Source: Apostichopus japonicus (lineage: Eukaryota; Echinodermata; Holothuroidea; Aspidochirotida; Stichopodidae). Taken from it: DNA of 64,000 bases. Both the position numbers and the translations under genes were made by a program. Under the pieces are notes generated by a model. That model searched no databases, had not been told where the DNA came from, and saw nothing but the letters and a program-made list of their open reading frames with translations. Below are positions 1 through 13,863 of the stretch, in pieces (the stretch's first letter is position 1; every line of letters begins with the position of its first letter). The DNA is taken from contig NC_092572.1 in assembly GCF_037975245.1 (NCBI RefSeq), forward strand, positions 16,870,269 through 16,934,268, read 5' to 3'.

Positions 1-495
1 TCGAGACTCTCTTTTGCATCCGTGGTTCGAACCCCGGGTGATGGCGTCTTTTGCCGATCTTTTACAGCAAGTGCCTACACGGGGAGCTGTAAGCATTAGT
101 TAATCCACCTAATATCTCAGTCCATACAGTGGCGCGATGGCTTGGCGCACTGTACGAGCTAATGTTCGAGACTCTCTTTTGCATCCGTGGTTCGAACCCC
201 GGGTGATGGCGTCTTTTGCCGATCTTTTACAGCAAGTGCCTACACGGGGAGCTGTAAGCATTAGTTAATCCACCTAATATCTCAGTCCATACAGTGGCGC
301 GATGGCTTGGCGCACTGTACGAGCTAATGTTCGAGACTCTCTTTTGCATCCGTGGTTCGAACCCCGGGTGATGGCGTCTTTTGCCGATCTTTTACAGCAA
401 GTGCCTACACGGGGAGCTGTAAGCATTAGTTAATCCACCTAATATCTCAGTCCATACAGTGGCGCGATGGCTTGGCGCACTGTACGAGCTGATCT
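1..495. repeat. Left-edge subfamily, three monomers
   Basis: The first three monomers share GGCGTC in place of GACGTC and AAGCATTAG in place of AAGTATTAG. The first two also end in CTAATGT rather than CTGATNT. AAGCATTAG is not seen again in the window, and GGCGTC returns only once (monomer at 991). This suggests that a distinct subfamily continues to the left. Confidence 0.85.
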
Positions 496-3400
496 TCGAG
501 ACTCTCTTTTGCATCCGTGGTTCGAACCCCGGGTGATGACGTCTTTTGCCGATCTTTCACAGCAAGTGCCTACACGGGGAGCTGTAAGTATTAGTTAATC
601 CACCTAATATCTCAGTCCATACAGTGGCGCGATGGCTTGGCGCACTGTACGAGCTGATGTTCGAGACTCTCTTTTGCATCCGTGGTTCGAACCCCGGGTG
701 ATGACGTCTTTTGCCGATCTTTTACAGCAAGTGCCTACACGGGGAGCTGTAAGTATTAGTTAATCCACCTAATATCTCAGTCCATACAGTGGCGCGATGG
801 CTTGGCGCACTGTACGAGCTGATCTTCGAGACTCTCTTTTGCATCCGTGGTTCGAACCCCGGGTGATGACGTCTTTTGCCGATCTTTTACAGCAAGTGCC
901 TACACGGGGAGCTGTAAGTATTACTTAATCCACCTAATATCTCAGTCCATACAGTGGCGCGATGGCTTGGCGCACTGTACGAGCTGATCTTCGAGACTCT
1001 CTTTTGCATCCGTGGTTCGAACCCCGGGTGATGGCGTCTTTTGCCGATCTTTTACAGCAAGTGCCTACACGGGGAGCTGTAAGTATTAGTTAATCCACCT
1101 AATATCTCAGTCCATACAGTGGCGCGATGGCTTGGCGCACTGTACGAGCTGATCTTCGAGACTCTCTTTTGCATCCGTGGTTCGAACCCCGGGTGATGAC
1201 GTCTTTTGCCGATCTTTTACAGCAAGTGCCTACACGGGGAGCTGTAAGTATTAGTTAATCCACCTAATATCTCAGTCCATACAGTGGCGCGATGGCTTGG
1301 CGCACTGTACGAGCTGATCTTCGAGACTCTCTTTTGCATCCGTGGTTCGAACCCCGGGTGATGACGTCTTTTGCCGATCTTTTACAGCAAGTGCCTACAC
1401 GGGGAGCTGTAAGTATTAGTTAATCCACCTAATATCTCAGTCCATACAGTGGCGCGATGGCTTGGCGCACTGTACGAGCTGATCTTCGAGACTCTCTTTT
1501 GCATCCGTGGTTCGAACCCCGGGTGATGACGTCTTTTGCCGATCTTTTACAGCAAGTGCCTACACGGGGAGCTGTAAGTATTAGTTAATCCACCTAATAT
1601 CTCAGTCCATACAGTGGCGCGATGGCTTGGCGCACTGTACGAGCTGATGTTCGAGACTCTCTTTTGCATCCGTGGTTCGAACCCCGGGTGATGACGTCTT
1701 TTGCCGATCTTTTACAGCAAGTGCCTACACGGGGAGCTGTAAGTATTAGTTAATCCACCTAATATCTCAGTCCATACAGTGGCGCGATGGCTTGGCGCAC
1801 TGTACGAGCTGATGTTCGAGACTCTCTTTTGCATCCGTGGTTCGAACCCCGGGTGTTGACGTCTTTTGCCGATCTTTTGCAGCAAGTGCCTACACGGGGA
1901 GCTGTAAGTATTAGTTAATCCACCTAATATCTCAGTCCATACAGTGGCGCGATGGCTTGGCGCACTGTACGAGCTGATGTTCGAGACTCTCTTTTGCATC
2001 CGTGGTTCGAACCCCGGGTGATGACGTCTTTTGCCGATCTTTTACAGCAAGTGCCTACGCGGGGAGCTGTAAGTATTAGTTAATCCACCTAATATCTCAG
2101 TCCATACAGTGGCGCGATGGCTTGGCGCACTGTACGAGCTGATGTTCGAGACTCTCTTTTGCATCCGTGGTTCGAACCCCGGGTGTTGACGTCTTTTGCC
2201 GATCTTTTACAGCAAGTGCCAACGCGGGGAGCTGTAAGTATTAGTTAATCCACCTAATATCTCAGTCCATACAGTGGCGCGATGGCTTGGCGCACTGTAC
2301 GAGCTGATGTTCGAGACTCTCTTTTGCATCCGTGGTTCGAACCCCGGGTGATGACGTCTTTTGCCGATCTTTTACAGCAAGTGCCTACGCGGGGAGCTGT
2401 AAGTATTAGTTAATCCACCTAATATCTCAGTCCATACAGTGGCGCGATGGCTTGGCGCACTGTACGAGCTGATGTTCGAGACTCTCTTTTGCATCCGTGG
2501 TTCGAACTCCGGGTGATGACGTCTTTTGCCGATCTTTTACAGCAAGTGCCTACACGGGGAGCTGTAAGTATTAGTTAATCCACCTAATATCTCAGTCCAT
2601 ACAGTGGCGCGATGGCTTGGCGCACTGTACGAGCTGATCTTCGAGACTCTCTTTTGCATCCGTGGTTCGAACCCCGGATGATGACGTCTTTTGCCGATCT
2701 TTTACAGCAAGTGCCTACACGGGGAGCTGTAAGTATTAGTTAATCCACCTAATATCTCAGTCCATACAGTGGCGCGATCGCTTGGCGCACTGTACGAGCT
2801 GATCTTCGAGACTCTCTTTTGCATCCGTGGTTCGAACCCCGGGTGATGACGTCTTTTGCCGATCTTTTACAGCAAGTGCCTACACGGGGAGCTGTAAGTA
2901 TTAGTTAATCCACCTAATATCTCAGTCCATACAGTGGCGCGATGGCTTGGCGCACTGTACGAGCTGATCTTCGAGACTCTCTTTTGCATCCGTGGTTCGA
3001 ACCCCGGGTGATGACGTCTTTTGCCGATCTTTTACAGCAAGTGCCTACACGGGGAGCTGTAAGTATTAGTTAATCCACCTAATATCTCAGTCCATACAGT
3101 GGCGCGATGGCTTGGCGCACTGTACGAGCTGATCTTCGAGACTCTCTTTTGCATCCGTGGTTCGAACCCCGGGTGTTGACGTCTTTTGCCGATCTTTTAC
3201 AGCAAGTGCCTACACGGGGAGCTGTAAGTATTAGTTAATCCACCTAATATCTCAGTCCATACAGTGGCGCGATGGCTTGGCGCACTGTACGAGCTGATCT
3301 TCGAGACTCTCTTTTGCATCCGTGGTTCGAACCCCGGGTGATGACGTCTTTTGCCGATCTTTTACAGCAAGTGCCTACACGGGGAGCTGTAAGTATTAGT

Positions 3401-3630
3401 TAATCCACCTAATATCTCAGTCCATACAGTGGCGCGATGGCTTGGCGCACTGTACGAGCTGATCTTCGAGACTCTCTTTTGCATCCGTGGTTCGAACCCC
3501 GGGTGTTGACGTCTTTTGCCGATCTTTTACAGCAAGTGCCTACACGGGGAGCTGTAAGTATTAGTTAATCCACCTAATATCTCAGTCCATACAGTGGCGC
3601 GATGGCTTGGCGCACTGTACGAGCTGATGT
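496..3630. repeat. Heterogeneous monomers dominated by the GATCTTCGAG form
   Basis: Nineteen monomers. Most are preceded by GATC, not the GATG found in most of the array. Markers include TTTTGCAG at 1876, CTACGCGGGG at 2056 and 2386, CCAACGCGGGG at 2219, GAACTCC at 2505, CCCCGGATG at 2673 and GCGATCGC near 2775. The order of these markers from 1816 onward recurs, partly reshuffled, from 4950 and 10066, so this stretch is an older relative of the blocks to its right. Confidence 0.8.
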
Positions 3631-6600
3631 TCGAGACTCTCTTTTGCATCCGTGGTTCGAACCCCGGGTGATGACGTCTTTTGCCGATCTTTTACAGCAA
3701 GTGCCTACACGGGGAGCTGTAAGTATTAGTTAATCCACCTAATATCTCAGTCCATACAGTGGCGCGATGGCTTGGCGCACTGTACGAGCTGACGTTCGAG
3801 ACTCTCTTTTGCATCCGTGGTTCGAACCCCGGGTGATGACGTCTTTTGCCGATCTTTTACAGCAAGTGCCTACACGGGGAGCTGTAAGTATTAGTTAATC
3901 CACCTAATATCTCAGTCCATACAGTGGCGCGATGGCTTGGCGCACTGTACGAGCTGATGTTCGAGACTCTCTTTTGCATCCGTGGTTCGAACCCCGGGTG
4001 TTGACGTCTTTTGCCGATCTTTTACAGCAAGTGCCTACACGGGGAGCTGTAAGTATTAGTTAATCCACCTAATATCTCAGTCCATACAGTGGCACATGGC
4101 TTGGCGCACTGTACGAGCTGATGTTCGAGACTCTCTTTTGCATCCGTGGTTCGAACCCCGGGTGTTGACGTCTTTTGCCGATCTTTTACAGCAAGTGCCT
4201 ACACGGGGAGCTGTAAGTATTAGTTAATCCACCTAATATCTCAGTCCATACAGTGGCGCGATGGCTTGGCGCACTGTACGAGCTGATGTTCGAGACTCTC
4301 TTTTGCATCCGTGGTTCGAACCCCGGGTGATGACGTCTTTTGCCGATCTTTTACAGCAAGTGCCTACACGGGGAGCTGTAAGTATTAGTTAATCCACCTA
4401 ATATCTCAGTCCATACAGTGGCGCGATGGCTTGGCGCACTGTACGAGCTGATGTTCGAGACTCTCTTTTGCATCCGTGGTTCGAACCCCGGGTGTTGACG
4501 TCTTTTGCCGATCTTTTACAGCAAGTGCCTACACGGGGAGCTGTAAGTATTAGTTAATCCACCTAATATCTCAGTCCATACAGTGGCGCGATGGCTTGGC
4601 GCACTGTACGAGCTGATGTTCGAGACTCTCTTTTGCATCCGTGGTTCGAACCCCGGGTGATGACGTCTTTTGCCGATCTTTTACAGCAAGTGCCTACACG
4701 GGGAGCTGTAAGTATTAGTTAATCCACCTAATATCTCAGTCCATACAGTGGCGCGATGGCTTGGCGCAATTTACGAGCTGATGTTCGAGACTCTCTTTTG
4801 CATCCGTGGTTCGAACTCCGGGTGATGACGTCTTTTGCCGATCTTTTACAGCAAGTGCCTACACGGGGAGCTGTAAGTATTAGTTAATCCACCTAATATC
4901 TCAGTCCATACAGTGGCGCGATGGCTTGGCGCACTGTACGAGCTGATGTTCGAGACTCTCTTTTGCATCCGTGGTTCGAACCCCGGGTGTTGACGTCTTT
5001 TGCCGATCTTTTGCAGCAATTGCCTACACGGGGAGCTGTAAGTATTAGTTAATCCACCTAATATCTCAGTCCATACAGTGGCGCGATGGCTTGGCGCACT
5101 GTACGAGCTGATGTTCGAGACTCTCTTTTGCATCCGTGGTTCGAACCCCGGGTGATGACGTCTTTTGCCGATCTTTTACAGCAAGTGCCTACGCGGGGAG
5201 CTGTAAGTATTAGTTAATCCACCTAATATCTCAGTCCATACAGTGGCGCGATGGCTTGGCGCACTGTACGAGCTGATCTTCGAGACTCTCTTTTGCATCC
5301 GTGGTTCGAACCCCGGGTGATGACGTCTTTTGCCGATCTTTTACAGCAAGTGCCTACGCGGGGAGCTGTAAGTATTAGTTAATCCACCTAATATCTCAGT
5401 CCATACAGTGGCGCGATGGCTTGGCGCACTGTACGAGCTGATGTTCGAGACTCTCTTTTGCATCCGTGGTTCGAACCCCGGGTGTTGACGTCTTTTGCCG
5501 ATCTTTTACAGCAAGTGCCAACGCGGGGAGCTGTAAGTATTAGTTAATCCACCTAATATCTCAGTCCATACAGTGGCGCGATGGCTTGGCGCACTGTACG
5601 AGCTGATGTTCGAGACTCTCTTTTGCATCCGTGGTTCGAACTCCGGGTGATGACGTCTTTTGCCGATCTTTTACAGCAAGTGCCTACACGGGGAGCTGTA
5701 AGTATTAGTTAATCCACCTAATATCTCAGTCCATACAGTGGCGCGATGGCTTGGCGCACTGTACGAGCTGATGTTCGAGACTCTCTTTTGCATCCGTGGT
5801 TCGAACCCCGGATGATGACGTCTTTTGCCGATCTTTTACAGCAAGTGCCTACACGGGGAGCTGTAAGTATTAGTTAATCCACCTAATATCTCAGTCCATA
5901 CAGTGGCGCGATGGCTTGGCGCACTGTACGAGCTGATCTTCGAGACTCTCTTTTGCATCCGTGGTTCGAACCCCGGGTGTTGACGTCTTTTGCCGATCTT
6001 TTACAGCAAGTGCCTACACGGGGAGCTGTAAGTATTAGTTAATCCACCTAATATCTCAGTCCATACAGTGGCGCGATGGCTTGGCGCACTGTACGAGCTG
6101 ATGTTCGAGACTCTCTTTTGCATCCGTGGTTCGAACCCCGGGTGATGACGTCTTTTGCCGATCTCTTACAGCAAGTGCCTACACGGGGAGCTGTAAGTAT
6201 TACTTAATCCACCTAATATCTCAGTCCATACAGTTGCGCGATGGCTTGGCGCACTGTACGAGCTGATCTTCGAGACTCTCTTTTGCATCCGTGGTTCGAA
6301 CTCCGGGTGATGACGTCTTTTGCCGATCTTTTACAGCAAGTGAGTGCCTACACGGGGAGCTGTAAGTATTAGTTAATCCACCTAATATCTCAGTCCATAC
6401 AGTGGCGCGATGGCTTGGCGCACTGTACGAGCTGACGTTCGAGACTCTCTTTTGCATCCGTGGTTCGAACCCCGGGTGATGACGTCTTTTGCCGATCTTT
6501 TACAGCAAGTGCCTACACGGGGAGCTGTAAGTATTAGTTAATCCACCTAATATCTCAGTCCATACAGTGGCGCGATGGCTTGGCGCACTGTACGAGCTGA

Positions 6601-7722
6601 TGTTCGAGACTCTCTTTTGCATCCGTGGTTCGAACCCCGGGTGTTGACGTCTTTTGCCGATCTTTTACAGCAAGTGCCTACACGGGGAGCTGTAAGTATT
6701 AGTTAATCCACCTAATATCTCAGTCCATACAGTGGCACATGGCTTGGCGCACTGTACGAGCTGATGTTCGAGACTCTCTTTTGCATCCGTGGTTCGAACC
6801 CCGGGTGTTGACGTCTTTTGCCGATCTTTTACAGCAAGTGCCTACACGGGGAGCTGTAAGTATTAGTTAATCCACCTAATATCTCAGTCCATACAGTGGC
6901 GCGATGGCTTGGCGCACTGTACGAGCTGATGTTCGAGACTCTCTTTTGCATCCGTGGTTCGAACCCCGGGTGATGACGTCTTTTGCCGATCTTTTACAGC
7001 AAGTGCCTACACGGGGAGCTGTAAGTATTAGTTAATCCACCTAATATCTCAGTCCATACAGTGGCGCGATGGCTTGGCGCACTGTACGAGCTGATGTTCG
7101 AGACTCTCTTTTGCATCCGTGGTTCGAACCCCGGGTGTTGACGTCTTTTGCCGATCTTTTACAGCAAGTGCCTACACGGGGAGCTGTAAGTATTAGTTAA
7201 TCCACCTAATATCTCAGTCCATACAGTGGCGCGATGGCTTGGCGCACTGTACGAGCTGACCTTCGAGACTCTCTTTTGCATCCGTGGTTCGAACCCCGGG
7301 TGTTGACGTCTTTTGCCGATCTTTTACAGCAAGTGCCTACACGGGGAGCTGTAAGTATTAGTTAATCCACCTAATATCTCAGTCCATACAGTGGCGCGAT
7401 GGCTTGGCGCACTGTACGAGCTGACGTTCGAGACTCTCTTTTGCATCCGTGGTTCGAACCCCGGGTGATGACGTCTTTTGCCGATCTTTTACAGCAAGTG
7501 CCTACACGGGGAGCTGTAAGTATTAGTTAATCCACCTAATATCTCAGTCCATACAGTGGCGCGATGGCTTGGCGCACTGTACGAGCTGATGTTCGAGACT
7601 CTCTTTTGCATCCGTGGTTCGAACCCCGGGTGTTGACGTCTTTTGCCGATCTTTTACAGCAAGTGCCTACACGGGGAGCTGTAAGTATTAGTTAATCCAC
7701 CTAATATCTCAGTCCATACAGT
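3631..7722. repeat. Segmental duplication, copy 1
   Basis: This block matches 8747-13170. Up to about 6730 the match holds at a constant offset of 5116 bp, that is 31 monomers plus 1 bp. Shared rare markers are GGCACATGG (4091 and 9207), GGCGCAATTTACG (near 4765 and 9881), TTTTGCAGCAATTG (5011 and 10127), CCAACGCGG (5519 and 10635), CAGTTGCGCG (6233 and 11349) and the 4-bp GTGA insertion (near 6342 and 11457). Beyond 6734 the copies differ by single-monomer changes and by a two-monomer insertion in copy 2. Confidence 0.92.
6338..6348. repeat. 4-bp insertion inside a monomer (first of two)
   Basis: CAAGTGCC becomes CAAGTGAGTGCC, a tandem duplication of four bases. The same change stands at 11453-11463, exactly 5116 bp away, so it marks the duplication and did not arise twice. 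It shifts the otherwise constant monomer-to-monomer frame. Confidence 0.95.
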
Positions 7723-8746
7723 GGCACATGGCTTGGCGCACTGTACGAGCTGATGTTCGAGACTCTCTTTTGCATCCGTGGTTCGAACTCCGGGTGATGA
7801 CGTCTTTTGCCGATCTTTTACAGCAAGTGCCTACACGGGGAGCTGTAAGTATTAGTTAATCCACCTAATATCTCAGTCCATACAGTGGCGCGATCGCTTG
7901 GCGCACTGTACGAGCTGATCTTCGAGACTCTCTTTTGCATCCGTGGTTCGAACCCCGGGTGATGACGTCTTTTGCCGATCTTTTACAGCAAGTGCCTACA
8001 CGGGGAGCTGTAAGTATTAGTTAATCCACCTAATATCTCAGTCCATACAGTGGCGCGATGGCTTGGCGCACTGTACGAGCTGATCTTCGAGACTCTCTTT
8101 TGCATCCGTGGTTCGAACCCCGGGTGATGACGTCTTTTGCCGATCTTTTACAGCAAGTGCCTACACGGGGAGCTGTAAGTATTAGTTAATCCACCTAATA
8201 TCTCAGTCCATACAGTGGCGCGATGGCTTGGCGCACTGTACGAGCTGATCTTCGAGACTCTCTTTTGCATCCGTGGTTCGAACCCCGGGTGTTGACGTCT
8301 TTTGCCGATCTTTTACAGCAAGTGCCTACACGGGGAGCTGTAAGTATTAGTTAATCCACCTAATATCTCAGTCCATACAGTGGCGCGATGGCTTGGCGCA
8401 CTGTACGAGCTGATGTTCGAGACTCTCTTTTGCATCCGTGGTTCGAACCCCGGGTGATGACGTCTTTTGCCGATCTTTTACAGCAAGTGCCTACACGGGG
8501 AGCTGTAAGTATTAGTTAATCCACCTAATATCTCAGTCCATACAGTGGCGCGATGGCTTGGCGCACTGTACGAGCTGACGTTCGAGACTCTCTTTTGCAT
8601 CCGTGGTTCGAACCCCGGGTGATGACGTCTTTTGCCGATCTTTTACAGCAAGTGCCTACACGGGGAGCTGTAAGTATTAGTTAATCCACCTAATATCTCA
8701 GTCCATACAGTGGCGCGATGGCTTGGCGCACTGTACGAGCTGATGT
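7723..8746. repeat. Monomers between the two duplication copies
   Basis: About six monomers separate the two copies. They combine markers seen at 2476-3630: GAACTCC and GCGATCGC now lie in one monomer (7757), where at the left they sit in two neighbours (2476 and 2641). This is the pattern expected of a crossover within or between monomers. The following units carry GATC and then GATG or GACG before TCGAG. Confidence 0.75.
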
Positions 8747-11700
8747 TCGAGACTCTCTTTTGCATCCGTGGTTCGAACCCCGGGTGATGACGTCTTTTGC
8801 CGATCTTTTACAGCAAGTGCCTACACGGGGAGCTGTAAGTATTAGTTAATCCACCTAATATCTCAGTCCATACAGTGGCGCGATGGCTTGGCGCACTGTA
8901 CGAGCTGACGTTCGAGACTCTCTTTTGCATCCGTGGTTCGAACCCCGGGTGATGACGTCTTTTGCCGATCTTTTACAGCAAGTGCCTACACGGGGAGCTG
9001 TAAGTATTAGTTAATCCACCTAATATCTCAGTCCATACAGTGGCGCGATGGCTTGGCGCACTGTACGAGCTGATGTTCGAGACTCTCTTTTGCATCCGTG
9101 GTTCGAACCCCGGGTGTTGACGTCTTTTGCCGATCTTTTACAGCAAGTGCCTACACGGGGAGCTGTAAGTATTAGTTAATCCACCTAATATCTCAGTCCA
9201 TACAGTGGCACATGGCTTGGCGCACTGTACGAGCTGATGTTCGAGACTCTCTTTTGCATCCGTGGTTCGAACCCCGGGTGTTGACGTCTTTTGCCGATCT
9301 TTTACAGCAAGTGCCTACACGGGGAGCTGTAAGTATTAGTTAATCCACCTAATATCTCAGTCCATACAGTGGCGCGATGGCTTGGCGCACTGTACGAGCT
9401 GATGTTCGAGACTCTCTTTTGCATCCGTGGTTCGAACCCCGGGTGATGACGTCTTTTGCCGATCTTTTACAGAAAGTGCCTACACGGGGAGCTGTAAGTA
9501 TTAGTTAATCCACCTAATATCTCAGTCCATACAGTGGCGCGATGGCTTGGCGCACTGTACGAGCTGATGTTCGAGACTCTCTTTTGCATCCGTGGTTCGA
9601 ACCCCGGGTGTTGACGTCTTTTGCCGATCTTTTACAGCAAGTGCCTACACGGGGAGCTGTAAGTATTAGTTAATCCACCTAATATCTCAGTCCATACAGT
9701 GGCGCGATGGCTTGGCGCACTGTACGAGCTGATGTTCGAGACTCTCTTTTGCATCCGTGGTTCGAACCCCGGGTGATGACGTCTTTTGCCGATCTTTTAC
9801 AGCAAGTGCCTACACGGGGAGCTGTAAGTATTAGTTAATCCACCTAATATCTCAGTCCATACAGTGGCGCGATGGCTTGGCGCAATTTACGAGCTGATGT
9901 TCGAGACTCTCTTTTGCATCCGTGGTTCGAACTCCGGGTGATGACGTCTTTTGCCGATCTTTTACAGCAAGTGCCTACACGGGGAGCTGTAAGTATTAGT
10001 TAATCCACCTAATATCTCAGTCCATACAGTGGCGCGATGGCTTGGCGCACTGTACGAGCTGATGTTCGAGACTCTCTTTTGCATCCGTGGTTCGAACCCC
10101 GGGTGTTGACGTCTTTTGCCGATCTTTTGCAGCAATTGCCTACACGGGGAGCTGTAAGTATTAGTTAATCCACCTAATATCTCAGTCCATACAGTGGCGC
10201 GATGGCTTGGCGCACTGTACGAGCTGATGTTCGAGACTCTCTTTTGCATCCGTGGTTCGAACCCCGGGTGATGACGTCTTTTGCCGATCTTTTACAGCAA
10301 GTGCCTACGCGGGGAGCTGTAAGTATTAGTTAATCCACCTAATATCTCAGTCCATACAGTGGCGCGATGGCTTGGCGCACTGTACGAGCTGATCTTCGAG
10401 ACTCTCTTTTGCATCCGTGGTTCGAACCCCGGGTGATGACGTCTTTTGCCGATCTTTTACAGCAAGTGCCTACGCGGGGAGCTGTAAGTATTAGTTAATC
10501 CACCTAATATCTCAGTCCATACAGTGGCGCGATGGCTTGGCGCACTGTACGAGCTGATGTTCGAGACTCTCTTTTGCATCCGTGGTTCGAACCCCGGGTG
10601 TTGACGTCTTTTGCCGATCTTTTACAGCAAGTGCCAACGCGGGGAGCTGTAAGTATTAGTTAATCCACCTAATATCTCAGTCCATACAGTGGCGCGATGG
10701 CTTGGCGCACTGTACGAGCTGATGTTCGAGACTCTCTTTTGCATCCGTGGTTCGAACTCCGGGTGATGACGTCTTTTGCCGATCTTTTACAGCAAGTGCC
10801 TACACGGGGAGCTGTAAGTATTAGTTAATCCACCTAATATCTCAGTCCATACAGTGGCGCGATGGCTTGGCGCACTGTACGAGCTGATGTTCGAGACTCT
10901 CTTTTGCATCCGTGGTTCGAACCCCGGATGATGACGTCTTTTGCCGATCTTTTACAGCAAGTGCCTACACGGGGAGCTGTAAGTATTAGTTAATCCACCT
11001 AATATCTCAGTCCATACAGTGGCGCGATGGCTTGGCGCACTGTACGAGCTGATCTTCGAGACTCTCTTTTGCATCCGTGGTTCGAACCCCGGGTGTTGAC
11101 GTCTTTTGCCGATCTTTTACAGCAAGTGCCTACACGGGGAGCTGTAAGTATTAGTTAATCCACCTAATATCTCAGTCCATACAGTGGCGCGATGGCTTGG
11201 CGCACTGTACGAGCTGATGTTCGAGACTCTCTTTTGCATCCGTGGTTCGAACCCCGGGTGATGACGTCTTTTGCCGATCTCTTACAGCAAGTGCCTACAC
11301 GGGGAGCTGTAAGTATTACTTAATCCACCTAATATCTCAGTCCATACAGTTGCGCGATGGCTTGGCGCACTGTACGAGCTGATCTTCGAGACTCTCTTTT
11401 GCATCCGTGGTTCGAACTCCGGGTGATGACGTCTTTTGCCGATCTTTTACAGCAAGTGAGTGCCTACACGGGGAGCTGTAAGTATTAGTTAATCCACCTA
11501 ATATCTCAGTCCATACAGTGGCGCGATGGCTTGGCGCACTGTACGAGCTGACGTTCGAGACTCTCTTTTGCATCCGTGGTTCGAACCCCGGGTGATGACG
11601 TCTTTTGCCGATCTTTTACAGCAAGTGCCTACACGGGGAGCTGTAAGTATTAGTTAATCCACCTAATATCTCAGTCCATACAGTGGCGCGATGGCTTGGC

Positions 11701-13170
11701 GCACTGTACGAGCTGATGTTCGAGACTCTCTTTTGCATCCGTGGTTCGAACCCCGGGTGTTGACGTCTTTTGCCGATCTTTTACAGCAAGTGCCTACACG
11801 GGGAGCTGTAAGTATTAGTTAATCCACCTAATATCTCAGTCCATACAGTGGCGCGATGGCTTGGCGCACTGTACGAGCTGATGTTCGAGACTCTCTTTTG
11901 CATCCGTGGTTCGAACCCCGGGTGTTGACGTCTTTTGCCGATCTTTTACAGCAAGTGCCTACACGGGGAGCTGTAAGTATTAGTTAATCCACCTAATATC
12001 TCAGTCCATACAGTGGCGCGATGGCTTGGCGCACTGTACGAGCTGATGTTCGAGACTCTCTTTTGCATCCGTGGTTCGAACCCCGGGTGATGACGTCTTT
12101 TGCCGATCTTTTACAGCAAGTGCCTACACGGGGAGCTGTAAGTATTAGTTAATCCACCTAATATCTCAGTCCATACAGTGGCGCGATGGCTTGGCGCACT
12201 GTACGAGCTGATGTTCGAGACTCTCTTTTGCATCCGTGGTTCGAACCCCGGGTGTTGACGTCTTTTGCCGATCTTTTACAGCAAGTGCCTACACGGGGAG
12301 CTGTAAGTATTAGTTAATCCACCTAATATCTCAGTCCATACAGTGGCGCGATGGCTTGGCGCACTGTACGAGCTGATCTTCGAGACTCTCTTTTGCATCC
12401 GTGGTTCGAACCCCGGGTGTTGACGTCTTTTGCCGATCTTTTACAGCAAGTGCCTACACGGGGAGCTGTAAGTATTAGTTAATCCACCTAATATCTCAGT
12501 CCATACAGTGGCGCGATGGCTTGGCGCACTGTACGAGCTGACGTTCGAGACTCTCTTTTGCATCCGTGGTTCGAACCCCGGGTGATGACGTCTTTTGCCG
12601 ATCTCTTACAGCAAGTGCCTACACGGGGAGCTGTAAGTATTAGTTAATCCACCTAATATCTCAGTCCATACAGTGGCGCGATGGCTTGGCGCACTGTACG
12701 AGCTGACCTTCGAGACTCTCTTTTGCATCCGTGGTTCGAACTCCGGGTGATGACGTCTTTTGCCGATCTTTTACAGCAAGTGCCTACACGGGGAGCTGTA
12801 AGTATTAGTTAATCCACCTAATATCTCAGTCCATACAGTGGCGCGATGGCTTGGCGCACTGTACGAGCTGACGTTCGAGACTCTCTTTTGCATCCGTGGT
12901 TCGAACCCCGGGTGATGACGTCTTTTGCCGATCTTTTACAGCAAGTGCCTACACGGGGAGCTGTAAGTATTAGTTAATCCACCTAATATCTCAGTCCATA
13001 CAGTGGCGCGATGGCTTGGCGCACTGTACGAGCTGATGTTCGAGACTCTCTTTTGCATCCGTGGTTCGAACCCCGGGTGTTGACGTCTTTTGCCGATCTT
13101 TTACAGCAAGTGCCTACACGGGGAGCTGTAAGTATTAGTTAATCCACCTAATATCTCAGTCCATACAGTG
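8747..13170. repeat. Segmental duplication, copy 2
   Basis: Second copy of the 3631-7722 block. It lacks GGCACATGG at the place equivalent to 6734, so that one site differs. It gains two monomers (12545 with GATCTCTTACAG and 12710 with GAACTCC) that resemble those at about 6105 and 6270, so they were probably moved in by local exchange. After them the order resumes with monomers 12875 and 13040, the latter ending in GGCACATGG at 13170. Confidence 0.9.
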
Positions 13171-13368
13171 GCACATGGCTTGGCGCACTGTACGAGCTGA
13201 TGTTCGAGACTCTCTTTTGCATCCGTGGTTCGAACCCCGGGTGTTGACGTCTTTTGCCGATCTTTTACAGCAAGTGCCTACACGGGGAGCTGTAAGTATT
13301 AGTTAATCCACCTAATATCTCAGTCCATACAGTGGCGCGATGGCTTGGCGCACTGTACGAGCTGATGT

Positions 13369-13863
13369 TCGAGACTCTCTTTTGCATCCGTGGTTCGAAC
13401 CCCGGCTGATGACGTCTTTTGCCGATCTTTTACAGCAAGTGCCTACACGGGGAGCTGTAAGTATTAGTTAATCCACCTAATATCTCAGTCCATACAGTGG
13501 CGCGATGGCTTGGCGCACTGTACGAGCAGATGTTCGAGACTATCTTTTGCATCCGTGGATCGAACCCCGGCTGATGACGTCTTTTGCCGATCTTTTACAG
13601 CAAGTGCCTACACGGGGAGCTGTAAGTATTAGTTAATCCACCTAATATCTCAGTCCATACAGTGGCGCGATGGCTTGGCGCACTGTACGAGCTGATGTTC
13701 GAGACTATCTTTTGCATCCGTGGTTCGAACCCCGGGTGTTGACGTCTTTTGCCGATCTTTTACAGCAAGTGCCTACACGGGGAGCTGTAAGTATTAGTTA
13801 ATCCACCTAATATCTCAGTCCATACAGTGGCGCGATGGCTTGGCGCACTGTACGAGCTGATGT
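13369..13863. repeat. Divergent monomers with ACTATC and mutated box B
   Basis: The monomer at 13534 has GAGCAGATG, GACTATCTT and GGATCGAAC, which breaks box B. The one at 13699 shares GACTATCTT. Two of the three carry CCCCGGCTGATG, which destroys the CCCGGG site common elsewhere. They lie just after the segmental duplication and mark the change to the more uniform part of the array. Confidence 0.85.
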
